Positions 1 to 12,864 of a stretch of DNA of 64,000 bases are shown here, piece by piece. The position numbers and the translations under genes are program-made. The stretch comes from Benincasa hispida (lineage: Eukaryota; Streptophyta; Magnoliopsida; Cucurbitales; Cucurbitaceae), in NCBI RefSeq assembly GCF_009727055.1, contig NC_052349.1, positions 91,832,143 through 91,896,142 of the forward strand, given 5' to 3'. Under the pieces are notes generated by a model, which was given only the letters and a program-made list of their open reading frames with translations, was not told the origin of the DNA and made no database searches. How positions within the stretch are numbered: position 1 is the first letter of the stretch; the number at the start of each line of letters is the position of its first letter.

Positions 1-212
1 AAGTATTTGTATCAACAAATACTACTTTCCTAGAGGAAAACCACATTAAGAAGCATAAATCAAGAAGTAAAATTGTATTAAAGGAGCTTTTCAAAGAATC
101 TACTGAATCTTCAACAAGGGTTGCTGAAGAACCAAGCATTTCAACAAGAGTTGTTAATGTTGCTTCATCTAAACATACACATCCTCCTCAAGAGTTGAGG
201 GACACTCTATTA
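1..212 (+). pseudogene. Copia family A pol fragment (integrase/RT linker)
   Basis: Reading from base 3, this translates to the linker that follows the integrase core in family A elements, with the phrase VFVSTNTTFLEEN and repeated STRVV-type segments. The same region appears on the minus strand near 16450-16749 and 26328-26774. It begins before the window and is cut off at about 212, where unrelated antisense LTR sequence starts, so it is a truncated remnant of a plus-strand element. No start codon is visible and no function is expected. Confidence 0.8.
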
Positions 213-382
213 AAGCCTAGTAGCTATACTCTCCTCATTGTAGATATACTTTTGCCCACTTGATTTAACCATGATTAGTAAGTCGATCATTCACATGTTA
301 TTCGTAATTATAGCTGGATCAAAATTACCATTTTATCCCTATAATTACATCTTGCTCTTTAAGTCCCACTAATCCTTTAATG

Positions 383-2765
383 TGTTGGGATTGTTGTCCT
401 AAATTTCTTGTAATCTCGTAGTTTGTAAACTTTGTATAAACATATTGCTGTTAATAAAATAAGTGTTATTTTATAAGCATATACTCAATCAATAAACTAA
501 GATCTGAGGTTATTTCATGTAATTTAAACAAGTATGTAGGGACATACAAGTGGATGTTGTTTAAATAATAACCTAAACAGTCTATAGTAAATGGATAAGG
601 TTGGGTACCTTATCTTGGTGACACTACGGATGCCTGCTTTGTAAGTGTTACAAGTATTGTAAAGTGCTACAAATGATATGATCCTGATCATTCATGTGAA
701 GATATGTGAGCTGGGACATCCTATACAAAGATTTTGTATAAGACCAGACCACGAAATAATTAGTCTCTTTATATAACGTCGTTAATAGTAGAGACTTATA
801 TTTCACTAGGATGACCATAGGTGACATGACCTGAATCCTAAGTGAGTTGTGAACTCCTGCTCATGAAGGCGGTCCTTTGATTTGTATGGGTGAGAATGAT
901 TGCCAACTCAACAAGGCTATCATTTTGGGGATTCGTCTGACTAGGGAGCTGGGAACATAGCTACACGAGACGGAATTAACTCCTTCCTTGATGCAAGGGC
1001 AAGTAGATAAATTACTCTCTTAAGAGTTGATTCCGAATCTTAAACATAGTAGGTCACACCCTTTCCTGACCCGAGAGGGACTTGGTCATAGTTGGACTAT
1101 GACTTATTTCTCATTAAAGAGATCAGTAGTACTTAAGGAGTTAGATGTAACTAGTGGGGCAAAACAGTAATTTTGGCCCAACTGTGCTTATGAGCAATTT
1201 GTGAGGGTCATCGCACTATTGATTGGTTATATCCAATGAACACATAAATTTATCTGTATTGCGAGGAGTGCAGCTGTCGGTCTTTAGTGGAGCGAGCGGC
1301 AGTTAATGGATGTTGGGTAATTTAATTAAAGAGTTTGATTAATTATCTGAGTATCGTTGAAGCTTCAATCTACAGGTCCATAAGGTCCCCTCTGCAGTTC
1401 AACATAGATTTAGTTGAGAATTAATTTTGGATTAATTTGAAGTGTTCAAATTAATTGAGGAAATTAATTATATATGATATAATTAATTAAATTGATTATA
1501 TATGTGATATAATTAATATAATATTTTTGATACATTATAATTTAAGGTAATATGAGAGAAATTTGAATATGATTCAATTACTAATTATATGAATGAGATT
1601 CATGTAATTAAATTTAATATATATATAATTTATATTGAGAGGAATTAAATATTTGGATATGATCCAAATATCAATTATTGGGATGAGATTCATATAAGTG
1701 AATTTAATATAAATTGGATTTATATTAAATGTCATGTATTGTTGAGAGAAAATAAAATCTATAGGTTATGTTGTATTTGATGCAATATAAAACTATAGGT
1801 TATATGTTATATTTGATATAACATATAGTGTTTATGTATATAAAAATTAGTTATTATATATATTATTAATTTAATTGAAATTAAAGGGAAGGAGTTACAA
1901 CTCCTTTCCCTTAATTCTCTCAGTTAATTTACGTGGAATGTGGTTGGAGATTCATCTTTTTCCTTAATTCTCTCAGAGAGAAAGGTTCTCTCTGAAAGAA
2001 TCACACTAAAGAGAAACGTTCTATGAAAAATCCCTCTCTTCCTCTCCATCTCCTTCCCTCTTCCAAGGATTCAAGCAAAGCCCACAACTCTTGCTTGAAT
2101 CCTTTATCCCAAGAGAATACAAAGAGTTCTAAAGTGGTGGTGTCCCTTTAAGGAGTTCCGTGTGGAGAAGGTGATTCGTTCGTGTTTTGTTCGATGGAGT
2201 TCTTGAAGAAATGGTTCTTCAAAGGTAAGGGTTTCTGAAATCNAACTTAATTTAAATTAATTAAAGGGAAGGAGTTACAACTCCCTCCCACTCATTCTCT
2301 CAGTTGATTTACGTGGGTTGTGATAGAATGATGGTGATTTGTTAGATTCATCTTCTTCCTCAATTCTCTCTGAGAGAAGAGTTCTCTCTTAGAAAAATTT
2401 ATAGAGAAGAAAAGTTATTCTCTTCCCTCTCTTCCTCTCTATCTCCTTCCCTCTTCCAAGGATTCAAACAAAGCCCACAACTCCTGATTGAATCCTATAT
2501 CCTAAGAGAATACAGAGGGTTCTCAAGTGGTGGTGTCCCTTTTGAAGAAGGAGATCCGCGTGGAGAAAGTGACTTGTTCGTGTTTTGTTCGAGGGAGTTC
2601 TTGAAGAAAGTGTTCTTCAAAGTTAAGAGTTTCTGAAACCCTTGCTATAATTTATGTAAATGCATATCTTGTTCTTTTTTTACTTTAAAACTTACATTCA
2701 ATGAAAAATGAAATTTGGGTCAATCTTGCTTCCACTCAAAGGATCTTTTTAAAAAATTTCCTTCA
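383..2765 (+). mobile_element. Solo LTR, family A, with 5-bp TSD
   Basis: It starts TGTTGGGATTG and ends TTCA. TAATG occurs immediately before (378-382) and after (2766-2770) and reconstitutes the surrounding minus-strand LTR when one copy is removed. There is no internal coding sequence, so it is a solo LTR. It is longer than its relatives because the 3' portion occurs twice around a single unknown base at 2243. Confidence 0.85.
2243..2243. other. Assembly gap (single N) between two diverged copies of an LTR 3' segment
   Basis: The only N in the window. The sequence before it (about 1862-2242) and after it (about 2244-2640) are two related but non-identical copies of the LTR 3' region; both contain AAAGGGAAGGAGTTACAACT, the CTCTCAG/TTTACGTGG block and the gene-like CTCTTCCAAGGATTCAA stretch. 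The size of the real gap is unknown. Confidence 0.9.
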
Positions 2766-3495
2766 TAATGAACAATTGGTTTGTTGTCTAACTAACAAAC
2801 CGAATCCCTTCAGGCCAATGAGAAGGTGAGGCATTTGTTCAAGACCCGGAGTCAGCATTTAAGAAAACAACCTATCTACTATCACTAGAGTCGGGTAGGA
2901 ATGAATTCCATCTTGTAGGATTATGTCCCCAGCTATCTACCCGGTCTTACCCCTAAAATGGGAGGCTTATTGAGTTGACGATGTTAAGCCACTCTCACCC
3001 ATGCAGATTAAAGGATAATCCCAAAAAAACAAGATTTCATGTTACCTTGGTCATCGAATTGAAATAGTTAGTCTCATCATTTAAAGTAAAAGTGACTATT
3101 TCATGGTCTGACCTTATGCAAACTCATTGCGTAAGATACCCCACTTGCATGTCTCTACATGAACAATTCAGGATCACATCATTTGTAACACTTTACAACT
3201 ATTGTAACAATTATAAAGTGGGTCGTATCCATAATGTCCCCAAGATAAGGTATCTAGTCTTATCCCTATACTATAGACCATTATAGCTACTACTTAAACT
3301 TGATCCATTTTTATGTCTCCAAATACAGTTCAAGTATTCATTCTATAGCCAGGGGTTCTTATTTTATTGAATTTAGGTTTAATTAGTGCAATTCATACAT
3401 TCAATAATAATTTTATTGAATAAATAACATCTTTATTGCAAATAGAATATGTCTAATGTTTACAAACCACGAGTTTCAGAACATACGACAGAACA

Positions 3496-3512
3496 AACTT
3501 CCACTTGGACTG
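3496..3512 (-). other. Polypurine tract of family A element
   Basis: Read on the minus strand this is a purine-rich CCAAGTGGAAGTT next to the LTR. Equivalent sites, CCAAGTGGGAGTT, lie at 62797-62809 and, changed, at 24679. It is the expected plus-strand primer position next to a 3' LTR. Confidence 0.6.
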
Positions 3513-3599
3513 ACACTCCAGTTGATTACATATACAATGTTGAGCGTGAGAGAAAGAACGTATATACAATAAACTAGGGCATTTCATACCCTAATTTCT

Positions 3600-4010
3600 C
3601 CCACTTGCCCTATATTTACATAACTCATAGTCCTAGACACATTAGGTGACCTTCAAACACTTTAGCCGAGAGGTCTTTGTAAACGGATCAGCTAAGTTAT
3701 CTTCTGAGGCTATCTGCATGACGATCACGTGTCCTCGATATACTATCTCCCTGATGAGATGGTATTTGTGCTCAATGTGTTTAATGCGCTTATGGCTTCT
3801 GGGTTCTTTAGAATTTGAAACTGCTCCACTATTATCACAATAGAGGGTGATAGGCAAATGCATATTTAGAACCATATCCAAATCTGTTAATAACTTTTTA
3901 AGCCATATTGCTTCCTTTGTCGCTTCACATGCAGCCATATACTCTACTTCTATAGTGGAGTCAACAATACAACTTTACTTTATACTCCTCCAGACTAAGC
4001 TCCTCCATTT
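3600..4010 (-). pseudogene. Copia RNase H domain, C-terminal end of pol
   Basis: The minus-strand translation holds the Copia RNase H signatures in order: AACEATKEAIWLKKLL, YCDNSGAV (acidic active-site region), RIKHIEHKYHLIREIV and LADPFTK. The open stretch is 98 codons (3642-3938) and is flanked by frame breaks. It joins degenerate RT sequence at higher coordinates, as expected for pol of an element on the minus strand. Confidence 0.85.
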
Positions 4011-5469
4011 AAAGTGAACACTGATCCCACTGTTGATTTCCTTGAATCTACATCGATCTGAAAATCAGAGTCAATGTATAATGTAAGGATCAGATCCTTA
4101 TTGCCATATACAAGTATATAGTCCCTTGTTCTCCAAAGATACTTGAGGATATTTTTAATGGCAATCTAATGATCATATCTATGATTAGACTAAAACTTGT
4201 TGATGATTCCCCACTGCATAGTATATGTCATGTCATGTACACAACATGGCATACATCAGACTACCAACTGCTGATGCATAGGGAATGCATTTCATATCCT
4301 CAACTTCTTGAGGTGTCTTATGATACTGTACCTTAGACAGATGAATTCCATGCCTGAAAGGTAGCAAACCCTTATTGAAATTCTACATTTTATATCTAGA
4401 CAACATCTTGTCTATATAAGATGCCTTAGATAAGCTAACGTTATGTTCTTGCGATTTTGGATGATTTAGATTCCAAGAACTTATGAGTTTCTCCCAAACC
4501 TTTCATTTTGAATTGAGTTGCTAGTTATTTCCTAATGTCTCAGGAATCCTACATCATTCCCAGTGAGTAGGATGTCATCGACATACAATATTAAGAATGC
4601 TACAGTTTTGTTGACAATATTCTTGTAAACACAAGGTTCATCATCGTTTTGTTCAAAGCCATAAGATTTGATCGTAGTGTCAAATCTTATATTTTAGATC
4701 TAGACGCTTGTTTTAACCCATAAATAAATCGTTTTAGCTTGTAAACTTTTTGTTCTTGACCTTGTTCAATGAACCCCTTTGGTTGAGCCATATAGATACT
4801 CTCCTCAAGGTGACCATTCAGAAAGGCTATCTTAACATCCATTTTCCAGATCTCATAATCATAAAAAGCAGCTATGGACAAAAGTATCCTTATTGACTTT
4901 AGCATGGCAATAGAATAGAAAGTTTCTTCATAGTCTATCCTCTCTCTTTGGGTAAACCCTTTTGCCACAAGTCGAGCCTTAAAGATCTGTACCTTACCGG
5001 CTTGGTCTCATTTCCTCTTGTAGATCCATCTGCAACCAATAGGTTTCATCCCATGCGGTTGATCTACAAGTTTCCAGACCGAATTGAAGTACATAGAGTC
5101 CATTTCGAGGTCCATGGCTTTTATCTACTGGTCTTAGTCTACATCTTCCATTGTCTGTTCAAAGGTCAATGGATCATCTAAACCATCATCAGGTATGATG
5201 ACCTGAGTTTCTATTAAATTTTTGTAATGGTCAAACTGTTAAACAACCCTCTCATTACATTGAGGCTCCCTCAACTCTTAGGAAGGATAAGACTGACCGA
5301 ATGTACCAACTCCATCAACAACTCTTGTTAAAATACCAGCATGATCAACAACTCTTGTTAGTTTATTGTAGCTTCTTTTGAAATTTCATTCAATACTAGC
5401 TTAATGTGAGGTTGATGATTCATGATGTGGTATTCTTCTAAGAATGTAGCGTTTGTCGATCCAAACATT
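4011..5469 (-). pseudogene. Copia reverse transcriptase and linker, degenerate
   Basis: Minus-strand frames contain the RT motifs DVKIAFLNG (4687-4968 segment) and YGLKQASR, and near 4560-4585 the catalytic YVDDILL is intact. Frames change several times and stop codons are frequent. The linker carrying the STRVV-type repeats lies at about 5280-5390. The reading is cut at 5469 by a solo LTR and resumes at 7502. Confidence 0.85.
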
Positions 5470-5474
5470 TTATC

Positions 5475-7496
5475 TATTGGGGTTGATGCTCTACATCTCA
5501 TAGGGTCCTATAGTTTATAAACATTTGTATGAACAAACATTTGGTGATTTATAATATGAGATATTTTATTCACTTCTGTCTATGAATATATGAGATATTT
5601 TAGTTGCATTAACCACAAACCAATAAACTAAGATCCCTGGTTATCGTTGTAACTTAAGCATGTATATGGAGACATACAAGTGGATCGTACTTTAAGCGAT
5701 AACCTAAATGGTCTGTAGTATATGGATAAATAAGGGAAACCTTATTTTGGTGACACTACGAGTGTGGCCTGCTTTGTGGATGTTATAAGTATTGTAAAGG
5801 GCTACAATTAATTTGATCCTGACCATTCATGTATTAGACATGCGAGCAAGGATGCTCTATACAAAGGAGTTTGTATAAGACCTGAGCACAAAATGTTTAG
5901 TCTCGTTATATAACGCCGTTCATGACAGAGACTTTCATTTCACTAGGATGACCATAGGTAACATGACCTTAATCCTGAATAAGTTGGGAATTCCTGCCTA
6001 TGAGGTCGGTCCTTTGATTTGCATGGGTGCAAGTGGCCAAATCGCAGACTCAAACCTACCACTTGTGGAATTCATCTGATTGGGAAGCTGAGAACTCAGC
6101 TACACAAGAAAAAATTCACTCCTTCCCTAAAGTAGGGGTAAGTAGATAAATTGCTCCCTTAAGGGCTGATTCTGGGACTTGAACAATATGGCACCACACC
6201 TTCTCTTGGCTCGAGAAGGATTTACTCATAGTGGAACTATGATGTATTGTTCATTAGAGGAATCAGTGGCACTTAAGAAGTTAGATGTAACTATAGGGGC
6301 AAACGATAAATTGGCCTAGCTGTACTTATAAGCAATTTGTGAAGGGTCATCATACTGTTGATTGGTTATATCTAATGTTCACAAAAATATATATCTGTAG
6401 TGCAAATAGTACAACTGTCAGTCTTTAATAGAGTGCCCAACTGTTAACGAATGGTGGATATTGTGATTAAGAGTTTAGTCAGTTATTCACGTATCATTGG
6501 AGCTTCAAGCTACAGGTTGATAAGGTCCCCTACGTAGCTCAATGAATTCATGTTGAGAATCAGTTTTTGGGTTAGTTTGAAGTGTTCAAATTAACAAGAG
6601 GAAATTTGATTATATATGATATAATTAAATTAGTTCAATTATAAATTATATATGATATAATTGATTTGATGTATTTGATACATTATTAAATTGAGGAATT
6701 AATATAAATATGATTTATATTAAATGCCATAAAGAAGAAAAAGAACTATGGTTAATATATTGCATATGATGTGATATTAAAATTATAGGTTATAAATATA
6801 ATATGATAAATTAGTTATTATATTTATTTATAATAAATTAATTATGAGATAATTGATTTTCGATTTTTTCTCCTAATAACCAACTTAGTGGGAAGTTTTA
6901 ATAAGTTTTTTTATAACTGATGGATAAAATGAAATTGCTTTCATTTTTTCAATTCACGGCATGCAAAGCAAGTTAATCAAATAACTTGTCAAGAGAGAAT
7001 AGAAAATGATCGAACGAGTATTCTATACGATAGCTACTCGCTTCTAAACGAACGAGTACCCAAGTCTAAAGGATAGACTTCTGTCTTCTCCCACTTACTC
7101 GATCGTCTGGTTCCTCTTTCCCTCTACCAAATCCAAACAGAGCCCACACCTCCTGGATTCTCACACCGAGAATACCAAGGTAGCCTCGTGGTAGTGTCAA
7201 GTTCCTGTTTGAGGGTCGAGGATCGAGTTTCACTCGTTGCTGATCGAGGATATTCTAGAGGCGTGTTGCGTTCGTGCTGTTGGGCGCCTTGTTGGTTTTG
7301 ATCAAGGAAATACTAGAAGAAAAGGTTCTTCAAGGGTATGTTTACTCGATCTCTTTGTCTTTACTTTTGTAGCATGTTGTAATTTACTTGTTATGCATAA
7401 TTGTGTTGTTAGATTGTAAATGTTCATGTTCTTTCACAACGAGATTTGGAACGATCTGCTTCCACTCATTAGTTCTCTAGTTTTAGAGTTTCTTCA
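5475..7496 (+). mobile_element. Solo LTR, family A, TA…CA ends, perfect TSD
   Basis: This 2022-bp LTR starts TATTGGGGTTGATG and ends AGTTTCTTCA. TTATC precedes it (5470-5474) and follows it (7497-7501), and the minus-strand pol linker of the host element resumes directly afterwards. The first two bases are TA instead of the usual TG. There is no internal region. Confidence 0.9.
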
Positions 7497-7501
7497 TTAT
7501 C

Positions 7502-8756
7502 ATCTTAAGGATCATAAAACAGACCACCTTTTGATTCCTTGGGGTAACCTACAAATAAACATAGTTTTAAACGATGTTCCAATTTCTTTCAATTTTGCAC
7601 CAACACGTGTGTCAGGCATCCCCAAATTCTGAAATGATGTAAACTACCTTTACGCCCTCTCCATAATTCATAAGGTGTTTCTGAAACACTTTCTGAAGGA
7701 ACCATGTTCAAAATATATACAACAGTTTATATTGTGTATCCCCAAAATGAATTAGGCAATTAAGCATAGCTCATCATAGATTGAACCATGTCTAACAGGA
7801 TTTTATTTTTCCTTTCCAATACACCATTTTGCTGGGGTGTACTAGGTGCTGTGAGCTGAGACTGGATTTCGTGTTCTATTAAATAGTCTTGGAATCTTAA
7901 GTCCATGTACTCTCCATCTCAATCTGATCGAAATGTTTTAATCTTTTTACCTAATAGGTTCTCAACCTCAGCCTTGTACTCGTTAAACTTTTCATGGGTT
8001 TCAAACTTATGATGCATTAGGCAAATATAGCCATACCTTGAATAATCATCAATAAAAACTAATAAAATATTCATACCTTCCTCGTGCTTTGACATTCATT
8101 GGACCACAGAGATCTGAATGCACGAGTTCTTAGAGTTCTTTGGCTCTATGACCTTTTCCTATAAAATATCTTCTGGTCATCTTACCTTCAAGACAAGATT
8201 CACATAGAGGTAAAGAGTTGTCTTCTAATTGACTTTTTATAGTCCATTCTTGACCAATCTTTCAATCCTATTGAGATTAATGTGTCCAAGTCTTAAATGC
8301 CAAAGATAGGTATTAGAAGAAACCTTTCGTCTTTAATTTTGAGTTTCAACTATTTTAAACATTTTTTCTATTCAAAATAGCTTTTTCCTCAGTCGATTTT
8401 AACACACATAAGTTGTTTTCCAGTTTTGCAGAACATATTTGAACACCTCTCGAACTACTGAACACTTAGACTTCAAAAGAAACTTTGTACAGTTGTGCTA
8501 ACAAACAAAAGATAGATATTAAGTTCCTTCTCATATTGGTATATAATGTACATTTTCAAGTAAAATGTGTCAACTCTAAAAAACAACTTTAGATCACCCA
8601 CTACATTGGCTGAGACGACCTCTCATGTTCCCACCTTGAAAGTCATCTCGCCCTCTGCAAGCTATCTCCAGGAACTAGTTTCCTAAATAAAAGTGCAAAT
8701 ATGGTTAGTGGCGCCTGAACTTAATATCCAGGTCAGATGAAAATTCTCCACTAAAT
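7502..8756 (-). pseudogene. Copia integrase and protease region, degenerate
   Basis: This continues the pol of the interrupted element. Minus-strand translation near 7950-8000 gives the end of the integrase core as FRSD-stop-DGEY, so an Arg codon of the usual RSDRGGE motif has become TGA. The protease site near 8710-8745 reads WILSSGATNHIC, where related copies have WIIDSGA; the catalytic Asp is lost. The stretch ends at the next solo LTR. Confidence 0.8.
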
Positions 8757-10875
8757 TGTTAGGGATGATGTCCTAAAATTTTGTATCCTGTAGTTTGTAA
8801 ACATAGTTTTGTATGAACACTTGTGATGTATAACATATGATATTTTCTTCACTACTTCTCTTTAAACATTGGATGTTTTATTTGCTTTACCACAAACCAA
8901 TAAACTAAAATCCCTGGTTGTCAGTATATAACTTAAGCATGTCTGTGGTGACATATAAGTGGATCATGTCTTAAGTGATAACCAAAATGGTTTGTAGTAT
9001 ATAGATAAAGGAAGGAAACATTATCCTGGTAACACTATGGAGCGGCCCACTTTGTAGAATAATTACAAGTGTTGTGATTTCCTACAGATGGTTTGATCCT
9101 GATCATTCATGTGAGGACATGCGAGTGGAGGCATCCTATACAAAGAGTTTGTATAAGACCTGCCCACAAAGTATTAACATCTCTTTATATAACACCATTC
9201 ATGATAGAGACTTCACTTTACTAGGATGACCATAGGTAACATGACATCAATCCTGAGTGAGTTGGGAACTCCTGCCTTTGAGGGCGGTCCTTGGATCTAC
9301 ATGGGTGCAAGTGGCTAGGTCGCCAACTCAAATCTACCACTTTAGGGATTCGTCTAATTTGGGAGCTGGAAACTCAGCTACACAAGATAGAATTCACTCA
9401 TTCCCCAAAGCAGAGTTATGTAGATAGATTGCTCCCTTAAAGGCTGATCCCGGGGCTTGAACGATGTGGCGCCACACACCTTCTCATGGCCCAAGAGGTG
9501 TCCACACATAGTAGGACTATATTGTATTGTTCATTAGAGGGATCCGTGGTACTTAAAGAGTTAGATGTAACTACAGGGGAAAAACAGTAAATTTGTCCAG
9601 CTGTACTTACGATCATCTGTGAAGGGTTATCGTACTGTTGATTGATTATATCCGATGGATACAAAAATATATCTGTGGTAAGAAGAATTCAGATGTCGGT
9701 CCTTAGTAGAATGTCTGGCAGATAACGGATGGTGGATCTCGTGGCTAAAGAGTTTAGTCAACTATTCACGTACCATTGGAGCTTCGAGCCATAGGTCCAT
9801 AAGGTCCCTTGGTAGCTCAATGAATTCAAGTTGAGAATCATCTTTTGGGTCAATTTGAAATGTTCAAATTGATAAGAGGGAGTTCGATTATATATGATAT
9901 GATTGAACTGATTAATTATATATGATATGATTGACTTTATATATGAGATACATTGGAGGAAAATGGATATAAATATGATTTATATCTAGTGAAGGAGAAA
10001 ACACTATGGTTTATATGTGATATTAAACTATAGGTTAATGAATATAATATGATTATATTTATTATTATTAATTCGAAAATTATGGGATAATTGGCTGCCG
10101 TTTTCTTCGTAACTGTGTGTTAGTGGGAGGTTTTAATCAGTTTTAGTAACTAAAGAATAAAATGAAAATCATTATCATATTGCAGAGGATCACGTAATTC
10201 GCTCATGCAGAGAGTATACTACCCATTGCTTAGATAACCGAAAGACTATATGATAGCTCAAAGTTGCTTCACGATCGTATACACGCGTGCTGCTTTCTTA
10301 AATGATCGCCTACGTTTTGGTAAAAGATTGTCTAGCGCCCAAGCGATTACTAAACGATCGTCTAGACGATCGCTGCCTTTTTCCTACACGATCGTGTACT
10401 TCTTCTAAATGATCAAGCACAGTCTATACGATAGACTCTTCTCTTCTCCTACTTGCTTGGTTGTTGTATACGATTTTCATATCCTCCTCCCCTCTACCAA
10501 ATTCCAATAAAGCCCACTCTTTGGATTCTCACGCCGAGAATACTGAGGGTTCCAAGTGATGGTGTCATCTTCATTTTGCTTTGTTCGTGTGGAGGTCATT
10601 CGTGAGTAGACGACCGGTGGTGTTGGTGAACGATTTTCTTGGAGGTTCCAGTAAGAGCGAGGGGAGTCGTCCCTTGGAGAGAGTGAGATTTCGGTGAAGA
10701 AAAGTTTTTTAACTGGTACGTATCTCTTCTCTTTGTTGATTACTGTTCTAAGCATGCCGGTAATTTGTAGTACAATGCATATCTTGTCTGTTAGAATGTA
10801 AATGTGGTAATTCTGTCACAATGTATTTAGAACGATCTTCTTCCACTCAGAGGTGCTCTTGTATAAGAGTTTCTT
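8757..10875 (+). mobile_element. Solo LTR, family A, 3' end slightly deleted
   Basis: It starts TGTTAGGGATGATG just after TAAAT (8752-8756). The related LTR at 5475-7496 ends TTTCTTCA, whereas this one stops at TTTCTT and continues ATGTTTC. The last two LTR bases and the first three bases of the second target copy (CATAA) appear deleted. Host pol/gag resumes at 10876. It carries the CGATCG-rich block described separately. Confidence 0.8.
10195..10470 (+). repeat. CGATCG-rich irregular repeat inside LTR
   Basis: At least six short, partly palindromic copies related to AAACGATCGTCTAG occur in under 250 bp, spaced irregularly, with variants such as AAATGATCGCC and TACGATAG. The block is GC-richer than its surroundings. 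A counterpart on the other strand is at about 14070-14240, and a reduced version lies at 7005-7105. Confidence 0.7.
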
Positions 10876-11230
10876 ATGTTTCAACAATGAGTAAACATAT
10901 TTACCTTGTTTTGCTTTTTCAACAATCTTTTCAACAAGGTATTTAGGGTAGTTTCTTTTCTAGTGCCCATCTTCATTGTAGTGGTAACATTTACCTTTTT
11001 CAACTTTTCCCTTGCTCTTCTTTGCAGGAGCCTTCTTTTTTCCTTTTTCCCTTCTTTTTCATCTGAATACTTTTATTCTTAGAAATGGAAGGTCCAAACT
11101 TTATTTCTGAGAACGATCCCTTTTAGAACTTGTTTGGGGTAACAACATTTTCTTCCCCTTCCTGTCACTTATTCTTCATAAGAGACTGATAAGTCTGGAG
11201 CTCATTCAGAAGAGTAGTCAAATTATATCC
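10876..11230 (-). pseudogene. Copia gag C-terminal part with ruined zinc knuckle
   Basis: The minus-strand translation near 10960-11010 gives VEKGKCYHYNEDGH followed by a stop. The related fragment at 17970-18023 reads KCFHCNQDGHEKWKC, a proper CX2CX4HX4C knuckle. Here the second Cys codon is TAC and the Trp codon is TAG, both consistent with G-to-A change. A lysine-rich, low-complexity stretch surrounds it. Confidence 0.75.
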
Positions 11231-11273
11231 ATTTTATTCATCATTGCATTAGTTCTAAACTACAAGAAACTCT

Positions 11274-11699
11274 TCAAAAGAGATTCCATGATGGACTAAC
11301 TTGACTCTTCTTATCTATGACAACCTTATTTGCCTCTGCTATATTGAATTGGACCATCATATCCAAGACATGTTCTCTAATGGAGGTCCCTTCCTTCATA
11401 CGGGAGTTATAAACGTGTTTGAGAGCATCATGCCTAATAGATGTTGACGGTTGTCTGAATATTGCTTGCAATGAATCCATGATTGTCGTAGCAGTGACCA
11501 TGCTCTCATGTTTCTTAATCAAGACATCAGATATGCTTACTAAGACATAGGCTCGGACCTTTTCATTTGCCCTTATCCACTTATCATAGGCATCCCAAAC
11601 ATTTCGGTTTGTGGTCGAGTTGGAAACTGGAGGACATTCCTCCGTTAAAAGGAACCTTAGATCATCAATCACTAGTATTTTTTTATATTCGATTTCCAC
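11274..11699 (-). pseudogene. Copia gag N-terminal domain (UBN2-type)
   Basis: An open stretch of 141 codons reads from MEIEYKKILVIDDLRF through VWDAYDKWIRANEKVRAYVLVSISD and ATTIMDSLQAIF to REHVLDMMVQFN. This is the usual Copia capsid/UBN2-type arrangement with the YDKWxxANEKVR motif. It is the 5' coding end of the minus-strand element; the same module is absent from the 8.9-kb element at 22813-31721. It is truncated at its C-terminus. Confidence 0.8.
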
Positions 11700-12864
11700 A
11701 TTAAGTAGTTATTGCCATTAACTTTATCGGAAGAAAGTAGTTGTATAATAGAATTTGATATGTTGAAAATACAAATTCTATTAATGAAGTGCTACAAAAC
11801 CTAATCAATTTTAGAAAAAGGTAATAATGTACCCATAACTCATTATTAATTGCAACGATACTTCAGTGAGTTAGAATAACCGCTACCAAGGGGCAGTCAA
11901 TTGCTCATTCACTGAACCAAGACATTCTTCACCAAATACTAATACCAAACTAACTCTTTACTCTTATAGCATTTAGTTAACATTTTTTTTTTTTTTTGCA
12001 AGAAATTACTAACACTTAGTAATTCTTGTAAGTGTAACCCTCAATTTTTAGATATCAGAGAACAATATCAATAAGCTACTGAAGGGCAGACAATGTTGAA
12101 GACAAAGCTAAGAGACCCTATCCATTTTTGGAGTTTGTGGTGTTCTAATTTCCAAGTCACAGCCCTCCAAATGGGTGATTGCGTAAAACGACATGCAGAC
12201 GAAACATGAGAATCTCACGGTGCAACCTAATGGAGGAGACCACAGGATATGTTGACACATTTCTTTTTCCCACTTACTATGAATAACTTCTCCTATTCAC
12301 CTTGTTATTCACCCATGCAAACACTTTCCGAATAGAATAGTTGCCTAAAAATGACACGAAGTCGAGTACAAATCTCACGGTGTGAACTCTTATAGAGGTG
12401 AAAGCTAAAAATGATCTATCATATATATTATTAATCTCCCATTGAAGTGTTCTAACCTACGTCTAGGTGTTTGTCCGAGTATAACTTTTATACTAGATTT
12501 AACCTACGTTGTCTAGGTGATACATTAATTGTTACCTCACATCGCTCATGCATGCTCATAAAACTGGGTTAACAAAACTCAAGAACTAGCTTGATTCTCA
12601 GGTAGCAGGTATTCCTTAAACCGTCAACTTAAGTACCTCTAGCCTTAGACAAGATCTAGCCCAAGTGAGTTTGTAGCCGACGTTTTATAAGATACCGACC
12701 TATTTTAACTATTAAAACAAGTTATTATTTGTCAACCCTAGGTGAGCATGCATTTATCTTTGTTATAGATTTTAAATGTCTAATTCATTTGATAAGACTT
12801 ATAACTTAGACAATCTCCATAACATACATCATATATTTCATAATCTAATATAACAACTTATATT
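11700..12864 (-). mobile_element. Long 5' leader of family A element
   Basis: Non-coding sequence between gag and the place where the 5' LTR should be. It aligns by eye with about 28085-29500 of the 8.9-kb element (shared phrases GTAATAATGTACCCATAA, AATCTCACGG, CTCATAAAACTGG, CAACTTAAGTA). Two copies of a roughly 160-bp unit are recognisable around 12210 and 12370. A T14 run is near 11984-11998. No ORF is supported. The 5' LTR itself is missing; a plus-strand LTR abuts the leader instead. Confidence 0.65.

Larger units (their letters stand above)
213..3495 (-). mobile_element. Minus-strand family A LTR (3' LTR of the 3.5-12.9 kb element), interrupted
   Basis: Bases 213-377 and 2771-3495 together resemble the reverse complement of family A LTRs elsewhere in the window (for example 22813-24678). 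The inner end (…GAACA, 3495) abuts a polypurine tract read on the minus strand, so this is the 3' LTR of the element whose pol follows. Its outer part is lost: at about 212 it joins an unrelated plus-strand pol fragment. A plus-strand solo LTR (383-2765) sits inside it. Confidence 0.75.

Noticed and set aside
10477..10755. 92-codon minus-strand frame inside an LTR
   Set aside because: Antisense to LTR sequence, not shared intact by other LTR copies, and no protein motif.
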